DNA of 64,000 nt from Caprella mutica (GCA_947561585.1 CANNZV010000123.1:248001-312000), one strand, 5' to 3'. Numbered from the stretch's first letter, positions 1 through 13,596 are shown. Notes: generated by a model from the sequence alone, not told the origin. Translations and numbers: made by a program.

Positions 1-181
1 TATATTGAATTTTAGTAAAATTTTATGTTTTAGTAAAAGAAAAAATCCTCAATACATTTTGCATCTTTTTTTTAAATTTTTTTCAATCCAAGATATGAAC
101 CTGCAATAAATTAAAAGCAAAATAATAACTATGTAAGTCATAGTGACCAATAGTAGATAAAGAATAAAATGCATATATGGT

Positions 182-380
182 ATATTCTTAATTATCGGTC
201 AGTACTACATCTACGGTGATATTAAAAAAAATTGTTATTATTACACAGTGCTATCTAATACTTCTGCAAAACCGGGTTTGCAAAAGTATTAGATAGCACT
301 GTGTAATAATAACAATTTTTATATTGTTTTTTCTTATATGTCCGAAAATGTAGTGTTGACCGATAATTAAGAACTTACCC
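182..380. mobile_element. Family A MITE carrying hairpin core 1
   Basis: The right end reads AACTTACCC followed by TA. The left end has the matching inner part (ATTATCGGTCAGTACTACAT) but lacks the outermost GGGTAAGTT. Between the ends is a long near-perfect hairpin (about 226-320) whose two 40-base arms meet at ACCGGGTTTGC. The same core occurs at 52,170-52,240 and, in part, at 25,440. There is no coding capacity, so this is a non-autonomous element, probably Tc1/mariner type from the TA flanks of its relatives. Confidence 0.75.
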
Positions 381-382
381 TA

Positions 383-3300
383 CAGTATATTTATTCATAT
401 CAAATATTTATGAATAATGTCAAGTCAACGTACGTGAATAGAATTCTACTTAATAGTAAAATAATGAATCGTTTATTTAGACAAAACATGGTTTCAAAAA
501 AATTATATAGGTTTTACAATGAAAAAATTTGCTCAAAACCCACATGGTAACTTTGAAAGTTAATTGGGGTATTATAATATAATATATTATAATACATATA
601 ACGTTTTTCATCACTCTGGACTTATTATAACACAATAATAAATTTCTATATTTGAGTAGTCTATCACAGTACAGAAAATGTAATAGAGGAACATATTAGG
701 AGTATTTTTTTCTGTAGCTCTTCCAGATACCCTCCTTTTTCACAAAGAACTCAATATTTCAGTTCAATTCATGCCTCAGTCGCAATAGAAATAATCCGTA
801 TTATTTGATATAAGCATCTGGAGTAATGGCGTAGGTTTTCACTAACGCTTAGTCCTTTATAGCCCCCCCACCCCCCCTCCCCTCCACATCCCTCCACTTC
901 TTCACACCAAGTTTGGCGAAAAGGAGGAACACCCTCCAGGAAATCATCTCCGGTAAACTTCCGATGAAGGTGTTGCTGCTGCAGAGCTGAAGCTGTACTT
1001 CACATTATTTGATGTACTTTAAATGTATTTAGGTAGTTGTACTTAGGTGTAGCTATGTTGATGTACATAAGTATATCTTCTGTACTTTTGTGTCGATGTA
1101 TAATTAAGAAAGAAGAATTTCTCGTTCCAACAGAAACAAAACAAGCAAATCTATGATTTCAATTTAAATATAATACAATTTCGTACTTTTGTTTTACTTG
1201 TTCTTTTTTAATATTTTTTTTTTAACTATTTTTTGTTTATCATGACGTCATTAGACAATATATAAAAGAAAGATTAAAGAATATTTTTTTATCAATTATG
1301 CCTCTATATTGTGAAAAAATAGGGACCTATAATTTGGATATTTATATTTGAATGGTTGAAATGAATTAGGTAGTCAATTTATCTTGAATTTTCTCATTTA
1401 TGATTTACATAATTTTGAAAATTAGCACAAGTCAATAACCACTTGCCGTAGCTTGCATGTAAATGCATCTTCCAAAAAACTGAGCAATTAATTTGTATAC
1501 CATTGTTCATGTCAGTGAGAAGAGAGTCTAAGGTATGTAATTATGTGCAAAAGTGATTTGAAATATCAAAGATCAAGATTTAGACATGTTCATTTCTAAT
1601 GTTCCACATGTGTGACCAGCTGGACGCTTTATGTTAAATGTTATGTTCTCGAGACACAGGTTATAGGGTGACCGTCATACATCTTCGTGTCTCAGATTAG
1701 TTCGCACCTAACGAATCATTGGTTCCGGTATTGTTAGTACAGAAAAATATATAATGTATATTAGAAGGATAATCGACACTAACTGAAAATGATAGAGAAC
1801 AGTGAATACCTAAATTAAACTTAACAACCAATATATAATCGTTTCTATTGGTATTTATATCTATAATATAGAATGCATTCAAACTATATAAGAGTACAGA
1901 TATGTTCTTAAGACAAATGCAAAGAAAGATGCAACTTCATTCGTATTCTGTAAGGCAGACTCATTTTTATCTCTACGAGGATTAGAAAAGGAGCAGGTGA
2001 TATCCCCCCTAATCCAAGGGGTGTCAGTTAAAGCGATACGTACACCTGCATGAAAAAGATCTTTGAGATATATTTCTTATTTATTTATTACAAACTGTTT
2101 CCTTACAATTAGGTAGGAATGTCGGGATACCATCTCCACTGTAAATTACAATTGAAAATACAGTTTACATTCAGAACAGTATGGCCCTATAAGCTTCTAT
2201 TGATTCCTTCCTTCCTTATTTATACACTACAACTACATGGATAATTTAAGTTATTTACTTGGACAAAGAAAATTTTTAATCATTGAGTATAAAAAATAAA
2301 CGCCAGAAAAATTTGCACAATAAAATAGCTCAATATAATCCACCACATCCAATTATAAAAGTACCTTTTTCTTTATGACACTATTAAGCGTTTTCAAACA
2401 AACTGGAAATATTTACACAAGGTACAGTCGTTTGAACGGATTAAGAAGCACCTTTGAACACCAGACCTAGGTAAACATTCTGGCTGAATCTTCCATTTCT
2501 TCGAGGTTCTGTCGAGTTAATCCAGGCAAAATAAATACACTGACGAGATTTGGTCTGGACAAAGCGTGGATGTTATTCTCAGGACAAATTCTTTTGTGTT
2601 GCGCTTTGTAAAGGAGCTATAAGAGAGTCTTATTGCGAGCCAGTCTGTGTGAATGGGTAGCTCGAGATTAAATGGACACTAGCAGATAGAGCTAGTTATG
2701 TAATCCTCATAACATCGACATCATTTGTAAATTATACCCTTTGTATAATTGCTTGATTTAAATCGGCAATATAGAGTATATCTATTTGTATACAATATAA
2801 CTATATAATAACAATCATTCCAAAGAGATTTCATACGGCTAACTATGGATTCAATATTAATTAAAGTGGTTAATTTATAACGGCATCTTGCAAGTAAATT
2901 CACAACATACATTTTGCTTCCAATGGTGCACTGTAATATCGTTATTTGATAAGTAACAAATCAATTTAGCAAAATGGAGCAAGATTTTCCCAATAATGTA
3001 AATAAGGGCGTATTTTTCAATATTGTGTCAATTTACACTTATCGATAATGGTGGGGGGAGGGGGGGGAGATGACCAGGAGGTGCATGGAGGAATAATGGA
3101 GATATGAAATAAAATTATAGATAAATATATAAAGTAAGTAGCGACAAAATTAAAAGGAAGATAAGTAATGGCTTGAAATTAATAATTGGCTACATGAAAG
3201 CCTTTCTAAATATAAATCTTAGTATATTTTATAATACTTTTTAATATCACTAGAGGGTCAATAATAATTAAGCTAACACAGAGAAAAAGAAATGGTGGAG

Positions 3301-4192
3301 CCTTAGATGATTAAAAAGGGAGTTGAATATTTTTTTATCAGTTTCAAACTCTTATAGGATAGACTCGCTAGTATAGAATTGTTATTATATACACATAAAT
3401 GATATATGAATATGCTTGGTTTAGATATATTTAACGAATTGTTTCATTATAAACCAGACTATTATTTTAGAAAAATGTGATGCTAATTATTTTAAGTTGA
3501 GATGAGAAATACAAATTACGTAAGAATAGCTTTGCCTGTGAAATATAACAAACAGTTTATAAAAATGCTGAACCATATCCCTCCTGAAATCTACTTTTAT
3601 GTTTTTTTTTATTATAGTCACAATTACACATTGTATATGATAAGTATTAAAAAAAACACTAACTCGTTCGCAGCTCAAAGCGGAGATTTCCGTCATGTTC
3701 CATGCTTAACCCGTACACGGCTGATCAACTTTAACTATGCTCATGTGCCACATCTACAGATTACTGTCCAAATATAAGACCACCCTCCATGTACGGAATA
3801 ACATGATAAATTAGCATATAATTACATGGCTAGGGCAGATGCCTTCAAGAGGGCAAGGGTTAAATTAATTATAGTTATTTAATTCATTATAGTAAATGTT
3901 TGATGAACTGATTTTAAGTGAAATGGCGAAGCTGGTTACATAATCGACTTGTTGAGCTACTGCAGACATGAAGTAAGTTCTTTGACAGAGTTCTCATAAT
4001 AGCTACCAATGGGCTGAGACAACTGTCTGAACAGCATTCCAAACAAACTAACTTATGTAACATTACACAATGACTGGAACATTCCATTAGCGACAAAGTT
4101 AGTTAGGTTTGTGTGTGTTAGAGTCAAGAAGAGATACATACGGAATGGAATGGTAGACTTGATTGACTCGTATTTGAATTGTAAGAAAGGTA
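383..4192. other. AT-rich intergenic DNA, no supported gene
   Basis: No convincing coding exon is seen. Short homopurine/homopyrimidine tracts stand out: a C-rich run at about 863-895 and a G-rich run at about 3,051-3,070. Small ORFs in this stretch (for example 3,502-3,777) have no recognisable domain and the composition of their surroundings. Confidence 0.6.
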
Positions 4193-4394
4193 GGGTAAGT
4201 TATGAATTGTCGGTCAGTTTCACATCTGTCATATAAGAAAAAACTGATAAAAAGATTTTTTATTGGTATCCATGATACCTACACTCTACAGGTACATGCT
4301 TACCAAATAAAATAGTTTATACATATAATATTATATTGCTTTTTTTCTTATATGACCGAAGATGTGAAACCGACCGACAATTCGTAACTTACCC
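4193..4394. mobile_element. Family A MITE with degenerate hairpin core 2
   Basis: Terminal inverted repeats GGGTAAGTT / AACTTACCC are followed inward by TCGGTCAGTTTCACATCT and its complement, then by AGAAAAAAC and TTCTTATAT adapters. The centre contains GGTATCCATGATACCT, one arm of hairpin core 2, with a decayed second arm. The left flank is TA and the right flank is TG (probably mutated TA). Confidence 0.8.
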
Positions 4395-4868
4395 TGTAAT
4401 AAGTTGATGAATGAAAGTTCACTTAAATTTTGTTTACGCATTTTATATCATATTAGAAAAAGTAGGTATATAGTAAAAGTTAAATAATGATTATTATATA
4501 CTTTTCTAATATGGTCGATAATATAAAACAGTCCGATAACTCAGAACCTAGTCTTTATGCATAATACAAACAGTTTATTTAATTTGATGACTGCAAGAGA
4601 ATATGCATCTAAAAGATACGTCATCTGTTGACTGAGTGACTCGGAAAAAAGCATCAAAGAATGATTTCAGTTCCGTTCGACTTGGCTTCGACATCCAAAA
4701 TTAGATCTGATCCATTTGTCTAATGGAACTTGTTGAAAGGTGAGGAGGGCTTTCGATCGTTACCGTGGAGATGGAAATAGAAAAATGGGCGATAATTGAA
4801 CTAAGGTAAATTTATAGAGAATTGTCAAAATGAAACCACAAATAGGCAGGCAGGAAACTTCAGAAGAA

Positions 4869-5064
4869 TTTACAGCAACAGTTTATTTTTATAATTTACA
4901 GCAACAGTTTATTTTTATAATTTACTGCAACAGTTTTTTTTTATAAATTGCATCAACAGTTTTGTTTTCATATTGTACAGCAACAGTTTTTTTTAATTTA
5001 CTGCAACAGTTTATTTTTATGATATACTGCAACAGTTTTTTTATAATTTACTGCAACAGTTTGT
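4869..5064. repeat. Minisatellite, unit about 25 bp
   Basis: Eight imperfect copies of TTTACAGCAACAGTTTATTTT with variable T-run length. Copies differ mainly in the T/A-rich half while GCAACAGTTT is constant. Confidence 0.85.
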
Positions 5065-5105
5065 TTGAAATTGCAGCTTATATTTAAAAATAAAATTATT
5101 TATAC

Positions 5106-5262
5106 GCGAAACTCCTGAGTTATGAAGTATATGATTAAAATCTTAGAAAACTATGGTTATTGAGGGATGACTATGACAAAATTCTTGATTTGTATCATTT
5201 TCAATAATTTAAACATAGAAAATACTTCATAACTCAGGTCCTTCATAACTCAGGAGTTTCAC
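5106..5262. mobile_element. Small foldback/MITE with perfect 20-bp arms
   Basis: GAAACTCCTGAGTTATGAAG at 5,108-5,127 is perfectly reverse-complemented at 5,241-5,260, with a second partial copy of the right arm just inside it. There is no ORF. The flanks are AT-rich and the target duplication is ambiguous. Confidence 0.7.
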
Positions 5263-5799
5263 TAATTATAAATCTGTCGCGTAGAATAGCTAGAAGAGGA
5301 GAGAATAAATTTAACGATTTCAACAACATATAAAGAGATACGTTTACAATAATAAATGAAATCTATGTGAACAGCAGTTAAGTTCTACGTTTAAATAGTG
5401 ATACATATTTAGATTGATTAATAATACTGGGATCAATTTTATACCAGATTTCACAACCTACATATAATAAAAAGAAACCATAAATTTTATATCTAACATA
5501 AAAAGATATTAGTGAGTTGATGCAAGTATTATATGCTGGTCATTCTAATCATTTATATATGTTAAAAGACCACTATCAAAATTCTCTATTTAAATACAAT
5601 TATATACCCAAATAAGCTCTAATTTTCTAATTTCATCATTATAAGTTCCCTAAGTTTAATGAAATATTTTCGATTATTAACACTACTCGAAAAGTTTGCC
5701 CTATTTCACTCATGCCCCCACACTAAAACAAGTTGGGGATATATACTAGAAACTTAGGAATATTTTGTTCATGTGGGATCCTACAAAAGGAGTTGACTG

Positions 5800-6054
5800 A
5801 AGGGCCGTTCAGTCTTTCCACCAGACTTTTTACTAAGCTCCTCCTACTTTTCCCCACAAGAATATAAGTAAACCCGATATAGTTGTTATTTGTTGTAGTT
5901 TGGTATCCATGATACCTGCAGGTATCATGGATACCAAACTACAACAAATAACAATTATATCACTTTTTTCTTATATTCTTTTGGAAAAAGTAGGAGGAGC
6001 ATAGCAAATATTCTTAAGAAAATTCTTAAAAAACCCTACGTGTGTACGGTCCTT
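5800..6054. mobile_element. Family B MITE with intact hairpin core 2
   Basis: The ends are AGGGCCGT and ACGTGTGTACGGTCCTT. Inside them come AGTCTTTCCACCAGACTTTT and CTCCTCCTACTTTT with complements on the other side. The centre is the perfect palindrome around GGTATCCATGATACCTGCAG (about 5,911-5,937), extended on both sides by TTGTTGTAGTTT. The PstI-like CTGCAG sits exactly at the symmetry point. No ORF is present. Confidence 0.8.
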
Positions 6055-6906
6055 CAGGAAAGATAATAGCATATCATCTTGTTCCTTTCCTCTCTCCAAG
6101 CCTACAGCAGGATGATTATTTTTGAAGACAATGAATGCTAAATCGTTCTATATGGTTTCTTTTGATCTCCTGATGGTTATCGTGAAATATTGACTTTTAT
6201 TTATTCCACGTGTTCTTTACAAAAATTACAATGAGACTACGTTTCAATTTTTAAGAGATTTAATTTTAACTGAAAGATAAAAATTAGAATTGACAAATAA
6301 TTTTTCTTTTAAAATATTTTACATATTTACAGTGAATTCAATAAATTCATTAACTGTTCGTGAGTGAGTACAAATATTTCATATAAATCAGTATAGAGCT
6401 CCCCACAATTTATTCGATTTAATCTCCAAACCTGATAATTTAGAAAAATCTTTTACGAGTTAAATCACATTTATATAGAATTACAGACACTAGTCATTTT
6501 CAAGGGATTTTAATCGAAATCCTATTCGAATTTTTCATATGAATGAATCCTTCCATACCACTGGAATAAATTCACAGTGTTTTATCATTAAGTGAATTCC
6601 TAAAGGTGAAGAACAGCCAAAAGTACCTACAGAAGAATTGGCTCCGGGCACTACAGTTGATAATGAAAAGGGCTTGGATAGAAACTTATTGTTCCTATGT
6701 TACTTCACTTAAACATGTTTTATGTTATGGATTTTACTAGTTACATTGACTTGATTTAGAGGTAAAGATACAAATGAAAATACCTTTTTAATGGGTTATA
6801 TTGCCTGTGTGAGCTTTAATATTTATTTAGTTTGATCTTTTTCTGATGTCTTAAAATAACTAATGATTGAAAAAATGATTAGCTAGATGACAGGCATTCT
6901 TAAAGC

Positions 6907-7115
6907 GCATACCTTCGCCACCGCTTGTACATGACATGGATCGTCCAATAATCGTTGGGTTATAAATGACCTTGACCTTTGACCTGCTTACTCACAAAAT
7001 CTAATAAATTGGTTCCTGGAAAATGAACAATTGGTCCACAACATTTCAGGCAATTTGGTTGAATGAAATAAGTAAATGTCCCCTCAAACATAAACTTCCG
7101 CAATCTGTGAAGACA
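6907..7115. repeat. Dispersed family E element (short copy)
   Basis: It starts with CATACCTTCGCC, contains the run TGACCTTGACCTTTGACCT and the phrase TTTCAGGCAATTTGGTTGAA, and ends with CTTCCGCAATCTGTGAAG. The same order of motifs is found in a longer copy at 38,205-38,755, so this is a dispersed repeat. The class is not determined. Confidence 0.65.
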
Positions 7116-9152
7116 AAATTTATACACTTGATTTTAGGTTTCAATTAAAATAAGACTCGATGCCTTAGTACTTAAAATAAATAAATATTTGAGGAGGATT
7201 AATTTGGTTCATGCAAGAGTGGAAATATTATAAACTATTATCAAATTCGTTTTTGAATAACCAGATCGAATTGGTAAATACCTAATGTACTACTTGTATT
7301 GGCTGCAGCAGTACTTCATATAGTACTCATGGGTCGTAGTAAAATTAAAAATATTTAACTTCATAATTGTAATTTTATCACTATACCCAGACATATATAA
7401 TATACCAACCAAAATTTTATGTTTTAATAGTTGACATCAATATCGTATAGAAAAACAACAACAACAGAAAAAGGTATTCTTAATCAAAAATTGTAGAAAT
7501 AGTTGTGCCATATAAAGAGCATATACCTTTTCTGTCATTTTGCGTTAGTTACACCACCAACTTCCATCAGAGCGAAATGGATCACTTCAAAGGATTCCTT
7601 GAGGACCATTAAAAATGACTTTCTATCCTTTTCTCTCTGTGTCTTCTGTCCTCTGTCTCTCTTTCTCTCTCCACTTTCTCTCTCCACTAATTCTTTCTCC
7701 TTCTCTTTAAATATCTCTCTCTGTACGTGCTATATGGCAGAGGATTTATTTTCAAGATAATTTTAAGAGATAGAACGTTCTGTCCAGACAAAATGATATT
7801 TAAACATTTTCCTCACACTCAACCAAGTGTGGAAATATAACGATTTATTTAGATCATTTCTTATGAAAAGAGAAGATACATATTTTTAATTTTATACTAG
7901 GGTACATGTTCTTAATTATCGAACAGATCTACATCTTCGATTATATGAGAAATATATAAAATAATTATAATTAATATAACAAGTTTAACTAAAATAGATT
8001 ATTCATATATATTTAATCGAAGCTTGATGTGGAACCGTCCAATAATTCCGAATGTAACCTAATTGAAAACAACAGGTTAGTAAACCATTAATAAAATACT
8101 GCATTAATAATTAACGTCTTCTTTTTATTAGAAAGCACAAATTAGAAGTGTAAATTTGGAACAAATCCATTTTACTCTAGCATTCTCGTAATAATTAGTT
8201 AATTATTCAATTAAGAAAGAGCATTATATATTAAAATTTATAAACAAATTGCTCGATTAGTAAATAATTCAATTGAGCAATGAGCATTCATTATACATGA
8301 AAAATTTGAATGAATTAGAAAAAAATTGGTACTGTAAACAGGGCAGTTAAAACGCTGCGGTGAAACTGCCTGTATAGTATGGGCTTAGCTATCCTCTTGC
8401 AATTAAAAACTAATTAATAGAACCTTTCTTGTTCTCTTTAAACGTTTAACATTTTAAACCTTATTCTAACTTCTCAGACAATGAAGCTATTTCCAAATCT
8501 TTAATTTCTCATCCTCGTTAGTCGTAAGTAAATTCTGTTATAACGTTAAAAGGGTAAACATGTCAGTAATTCAGAAAGGAGATAGCACCTTCCGCGGAGT
8601 ATAATGGCGACACATTAAAGGCACGCGCTACAATGAACCTAACCATTACACACCAATGGCACTTTTTTCAGCCCTACTCTAGTCGTGACAAGTACCTTTA
8701 ATAGCTTTAGCTCAAACTATCTCTTTAATGGAAACGAATTGAACTGCAATACAAAGAAGACTATAAGAATCATACAATAATTCGTATTAGATGAACCATT
8801 CAGTGATATAGTATATTCTATATAGTAACCCCCACCCCCTCTACACCACCACCAGTTGCAGTCACCCTATTGCATCACTGGATATAGTCCTATTAAGCAA
8901 CACCCCCCTTCTTGCTCCCCAATTTACTATAGCTTTAAAGTTATAACTCTCACCATCTCTTGAAAGTACGATAGAGTATAAGATACATGCAAACTCTTTA
9001 CACTACTTTTGATCACAGCATCACTTCTTTATTGAAAAGAATGAAAGTTCTTTGGGGGACTGAATACGCTTGTACATCTTCATTAAAGGGGATGGAGTCT
9101 TTTATATTATGATGCACACCGCTGCTTCCGTGGCAATGGTAATGAAACTCTC
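7116..9152. other. Intergenic DNA, no supported gene
   Basis: AT-rich with a CT-rich stretch (about 7,620-7,720, CTCTCTTTCTCTC type) that gives a spurious small ORF. It contains a decayed family A MITE at 7,901-8,058, listed separately. C-rich patches occur at about 8,828-8,850 and 8,900-8,915. Nothing else is recognisable. Confidence 0.55.
7901..8058. mobile_element. Decayed family A MITE
   Basis: The left end GGGTACATGTTCTTAATTAT is followed by ACAGATCTACATCTTCG. The right end contains CGAAGCTTGATGTGGAACCG. The arrangement matches other family A copies but with many substitutions and no core hairpin. Confidence 0.55.
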
Positions 9153-9636
9153 TACAGGTGTCTGTAGTATACAGTCACTGTGCTACCTACAGGTGTCTGT
9201 AGTATACAGTCACTGTGCTACCTACAGGTGTCTGTAGTATACAGTCACTGTGCTACCTACAGGTGTCTGTAGTATACAGTCACTGTGCTACCTACAGGTG
9301 TCTGTAGTATACAATCAGTGTGCTACCTATAGGTGTCTGTAGTATACAGTCAGTGTGCTACCTACAGGTGTCTGTAGTATACAGTACAGTGTGCTACCTA
9401 TAGGTGTCTGTAGTATACAGTCAGTGTGCTACCTACAGGTGTCTGTAGTATACAGTACAGTGTGCTACCTATAGGTGTCTGTAGTATACAGTCAGTGAGC
9501 TACCTACAGGTGTCTGTAGTATACAGTCAGTGTGCTACCTACAGGTGTCTGTAGTATACAGTCAGTGTGCTACCTACAGGTGTCTGTAGTATACAGTCAG
9601 TGTGCTACCTACAGGTGTCTGTAGTATACAGACAGT
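9153..9636. repeat. Minisatellite, 35-bp unit
   Basis: About 13.5 copies of a 35-bp unit. The period was measured from TGCTACCTAC at 9,181 and 9,216. The constant core TACAGGTGTCTGTAGTATAC contains the small inverted repeat CTGTA-GTA-TACAG. Variants alternate between CAGTCACTG, CAGTCAGTG and CAGTACAGTG. Confidence 0.95.
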
Positions 9637-9642
9637 GACTCT

Positions 9643-9789
9643 TTTAGTGAATATTTTATACCTATTATTTTGGTGAATATTTGCCACCGATTCCTTGGTG
9701 AATATTTGCCACCGATTCCTTGGTGAATACTTGCCACTGATTCCTTGGTGAATATTTTTCACCGAATATTTTGGTGAATATTCCCCACT
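9643..9789. repeat. Second minisatellite, 25-bp unit, adjoining the 35-bp array
   Basis: About six copies of CCTTGGTGAATATTTGCCAC plus CGATT. They begin a few bases after the last 35-bp unit and are unrelated to it in sequence. Confidence 0.85.
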
Positions 9790-11523
9790 GTGAACTACAC
9801 GTCATCATTTGCTATATTCCCTGCAATCATAAATGTACAATGCAGATCACAATCGTCAGTAATTGCCATCTGCACTCAAAACAGTCTTTGCAAACAAATG
9901 CAAATGAACGGCATTGCCTTTCTTCGCCCCGAACACACAACAAACTTTAGTTGGAGAACTCATTTCGACCGTTTTATATCGCTTCGTGATAATTAAGATC
10001 TTTTTATGATGGCTTTAATATCTAATATAATAACCATTTATTTCTAAATAGTTTTATTTGATGTTGAACATTTTCATAAATTCAAGACTTAACCATGTGA
10101 TGAAAAGAGAATTCGAAGGTTTTACAGTACAATTGAAAAGTGATATCGAAGTATAATTGAAAATCTGACAAAGTTCAGTCAAAATATTAACATTTTATTT
10201 ATATTATCATTTCCGTTTCAGAAAATCAAACACGTCAGCTATTGCAAATTTCTAAACATTCCGTGTGGTTATAAAAAGATTGGAATATAAAACCTCATGC
10301 AATGAGTCAGCATAAAATGTTCGCTCGTCAAGAACAGCAGCGATATTTGATTGAAAATACAAGATAATCATATGCTCTATATAATTTGTTTTGACTGGTA
10401 TATATAAGTTTAAATCTTATTTATAGAATTATATTAAAATACATTAAAGTACACTAATTTCAAGTAATAGAGTAGGGTTTAATGCATTTTGTAATATTTA
10501 GGAATTAAACACTTATGATTCAAGAAATGAATATACAAGATTTAAAAAAATTACATTACTAAAAAATACAGGTAAAACCATTGAAAAATACCACATTGTT
10601 GTTCTATCTACCTTAGCAATTTATTTCTATTATAAGAAAGTAAGACAAAGTATTAAAGAGTTCTTCATAAATTATTGAACTTATTCGAATTTATTACCGA
10701 GTAATGGAAGATAAATCTTTATATTTTGTTGATAAAAATAAAGGGGGAGAGAAAATGTAATGGGCGTAAAAGAAATAAAAGAAATTAAGAAGAATGAGCG
10801 ATAAAGATCAGAAATAAAAAGTATCGTCACTGCTGGTATAACTGTTATTTTTTAAAGTTATTTAAGAATTATGAAAAGCGTGGTATTGTAAGTTACGAAT
10901 TATTGGTCAGTTTCACATATTCGGTCAAATATAAGAAGAAACTATATATAATAATTATCATTTTATTTTATTTCTTGAATAACTGAAGATGTGAAACCGA
11001 CTGATTAAAAAAATATAACTATTTATGTTTCTAAGTTATTAATTAATGCAAAATATTGTCGAGTTCTCTAAATCAGGATTCATGTCCTCCTGAAAGACAT
11101 TCTACCTAAGATTACATTTAAAATATTAAAATGAATTAGTTCAAAACAAAATATTTAATCTTGAAGATTGGAATAGTATTAGATTAGAATTATGAAGATG
11201 CCTGGTGTACCACACATGGTACACAAACTACACATGTTTCCGATATATGAGCATTTACATATTCATACATTCTGTAATAAAACCAAAAGTGAAGGGAAAC
11301 GAAAGAACGGAGTTAGGGTCCTTTACCCTAAAGCAAAACTCTGCTCTCCATAAAAACGAGACATTCAATTCCCAAACACAGGATTTTAGTGTGAAATTCA
11401 CCCGTTCGAATGTTGGTTGCCGAAAGAAACTTTAAAAGATTGGTTGACATGGAGTCTTTGACGGAGTGAGAGCTGCACCTCAATATTTTAGAGGCTGTGA
11501 TTGACGCTGAAGACGTGGAGTTA
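9790..11523. other. Intergenic DNA with one MITE relic
   Basis: No gene is supported. A family A relic lies at about 10,888-11,010 (GTAAGTTACGAATTATTGG on the left, GAAGATGTGAAACCGACTGA on the right). Short ORFs at 9,790-9,996 and 11,205-11,435 show no domain. Confidence 0.55.
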
Positions 11524-12515
11524 GACATCTAAAGGATGGAAATGTAAATAGAAAGAGGGATAAAGTACATAATAGCAAAATCTAAAAGAGATAGTTAGAG
11601 GATAGAAATGTAAATAGAAAGAGGGATAAAGTACATAATAGCAAAATCTAAAAGAGATAGTTAGAGGATAGGGATTTAAATAGAGAGATTGGTTAAAGTA
11701 CATAAGAGCTAAATCTAAAAGAGATAGTTAGAGGATAGGGATGTAAATAGAGAGATTGGATAAAGTACATAAGAGCTAAATCTAAAAGAGATAGTTAGAG
11801 GATAGGGATGTAAATAGAGAGATTGGATAAAGTACATAAGAGCTAAATCTAAAAGAGATAGTTAGAGGATAGGGATGTAAATAGAGAGATTGGATAAAGT
11901 ACATAAGAGCTAAATCTAAAAGAGATAGTTAGAGGATAGGGATGTAAATAGAGAGATTGGATAAAGTACATAAGAGCAAAATCTAAAAGAGATAGTTAGA
12001 GGATAGGGATGTAAATAGAGAGATTGGATAAAGTACATAAGAGCTAAATCTAGAAGAGATAGTTAGAGGATAGGGATGTAAATAGAGAGATTGGATAAAG
12101 TACATAAGAGCTAAATCTAAAAGAGATAGTTAGAGGATAGGGATGTAAATAGAGAGATTGGATAAAGTACATAAGAGCTAAATCTAAAAGAGATAGTTAG
12201 AGGATAGGGATGTAAATAGAGAGATTGGATAAAGTACATAAGAGCTAAATCTAGAAGAGATAGTTAGAGGATAGGGATGTAAATAGAGAGATTGGATAAA
12301 GTACATAAGAGCTAAATCTAAAAGAGATAGTTAGAGGATAGGGATGTAAATAGAGAGATTGGATAAAGTACATAAGAGCTAAATCTAAAAGAGATAGTTA
12401 GAGGATAGGGATGTAAATAGAGAGATTGGATAAAGTACATAAGAGCTAAATCTAAAAGAGATAGTTAGAGGATAGGGATGTAAATAGAGAGATTGGATAA
12501 AGTACATAAGAGCAA
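11524..12515. repeat. Minisatellite, 67-bp unit
   Basis: About 15 copies of a 67-bp unit, measured from TAAAGTACAT at 11,761 to 11,828. The first two copies are diverged (AGAAAGAGGGATAAAG and no GCT in AAGAGC). The later copies are nearly identical, which points to recent amplification from the right-hand side. The array is cut off at 12,515 by a foldback element. Confidence 0.95.
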
Positions 12516-12519
12516 AATC

Positions 12520-13221
12520 ACGACCCCCACCAAATTTAATTTAAATTCATTTTTTTTTATGTATTTTTGTCCATAGAATCCAAAAATCAAAAATGTTTTT
12601 TGTAGAAACTAATACTTTTTGAGATATGAGGGTTTAAAGTTATTTATTTCCTATGTATTACTGAAGGATTGAGAACTTTGAAAAAACTCATGTTTTCATT
12701 GAAATTACTTAAACAATATAGATTTTCTACATGAAACAGTAATTTAGTTTGTTGTATCCGCTAGTTTGTTGTTCAGCACACTTCATGATTGATTAATGAC
12801 CTGGCAGGGGGGCTCGGGTGGCGGCACGCCCCCCGAAATACATACATAAATTGAATATATTTCCAGTTTCCGTGATATCTTCAATTTATTACTTAAATGT
12901 TTGATATATGTGTAATGAAGGGGCGTGCCACCCCCCATACCCCCCTGCCAGGTCATTCAACAATAATGAAGTGTGCAGTACAACAAGCTAGCGGATACAA
13001 CAAACTACATTACGGTTATCTTTAACTTAAATTGGCCAAAAGCGTGGAAACACGAGCTTTTTCAAAGTTCTCAATCCTTCAGTAATACATAGGAAATAAA
13101 TAACTTTAAACCCTCATATCTCAAAAACTATTAGTTTCTACAAAAAACGGTTGCGATTTTCGGATTCTATGGACAAAAATACATATGAAAAATAATTTAA
13201 ATAAAATTTGGTGGGGGTCGT
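12520..13221. mobile_element. Foldback element, about 700 bp, nearly fully palindromic
   Basis: The ends ACGACCCCCACCAAATTT and AAATTTGGTGGGGGTCGT are inverted repeats. Most of each half pairs with the other: the TCAATCCTTCAGTAATACAT block, the TTGTTGTATCCGCTAG block and the GACCTGGCAGGGGGG block are each found inverted in the opposite arm. Only about 70 bp near 12,835-12,905 is unpaired. There is no ORF, and no clear target duplication was found. Confidence 0.85.
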
Positions 13222-13455
13222 CAAATGGGTGGGAAAGATCCATAACATATAATCATATCTAGTTGATGTTAGAATTATAGCCTACATATAATTTTGAAAA
13301 ATGTTAATGTTAAATTTTCCTTTCAATATATTATTCGATTAAAGAAAATTATGCTTTTGTTTGATTCTAAGAAATTCAATGAAGTTATATTTTTTTTATT
13401 CTGAAGGATACGTTTAATGAAACCCTTTGAGTTACATTGTGTTTTATTAGGTTCT

Positions 13456-13596
13456 AGGTATATTCCACCCCGGTATATTCCACCCCGGTAAATTCCACCC
13501 CATGTATATTCCACCTCGGTACATTCCACCTCGGTATATTCCACCTCGGTAAATTCCACCCCAGGTATATTCCACCCCGGTAAATTCCACCCCTGT
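13456..13596. repeat. Short tandem array, 15-16 bp unit
   Basis: Nine copies of GGTATATTCCACCCC and variants (TAAATT/TACATT, CCTC/CCCC, one extra base in some units). On the minus strand it produces a spurious glycine/glutamate-rich ORF. Confidence 0.9.

Noticed and set aside
880..1000. Possible minus-strand exon reading QQHLHRKFTGDDFLEGVPPF after a CTGCAG acceptor-like site
   Set aside because: The donor is weak, the frame soon enters a G-rich run, and no family is recognisable. A transcript would be needed.
1243..1266. CRE-like TGACGTCA followed by TATAAA
   Set aside because: No gene starts downstream, and both motifs are expected by chance in AT-rich DNA.
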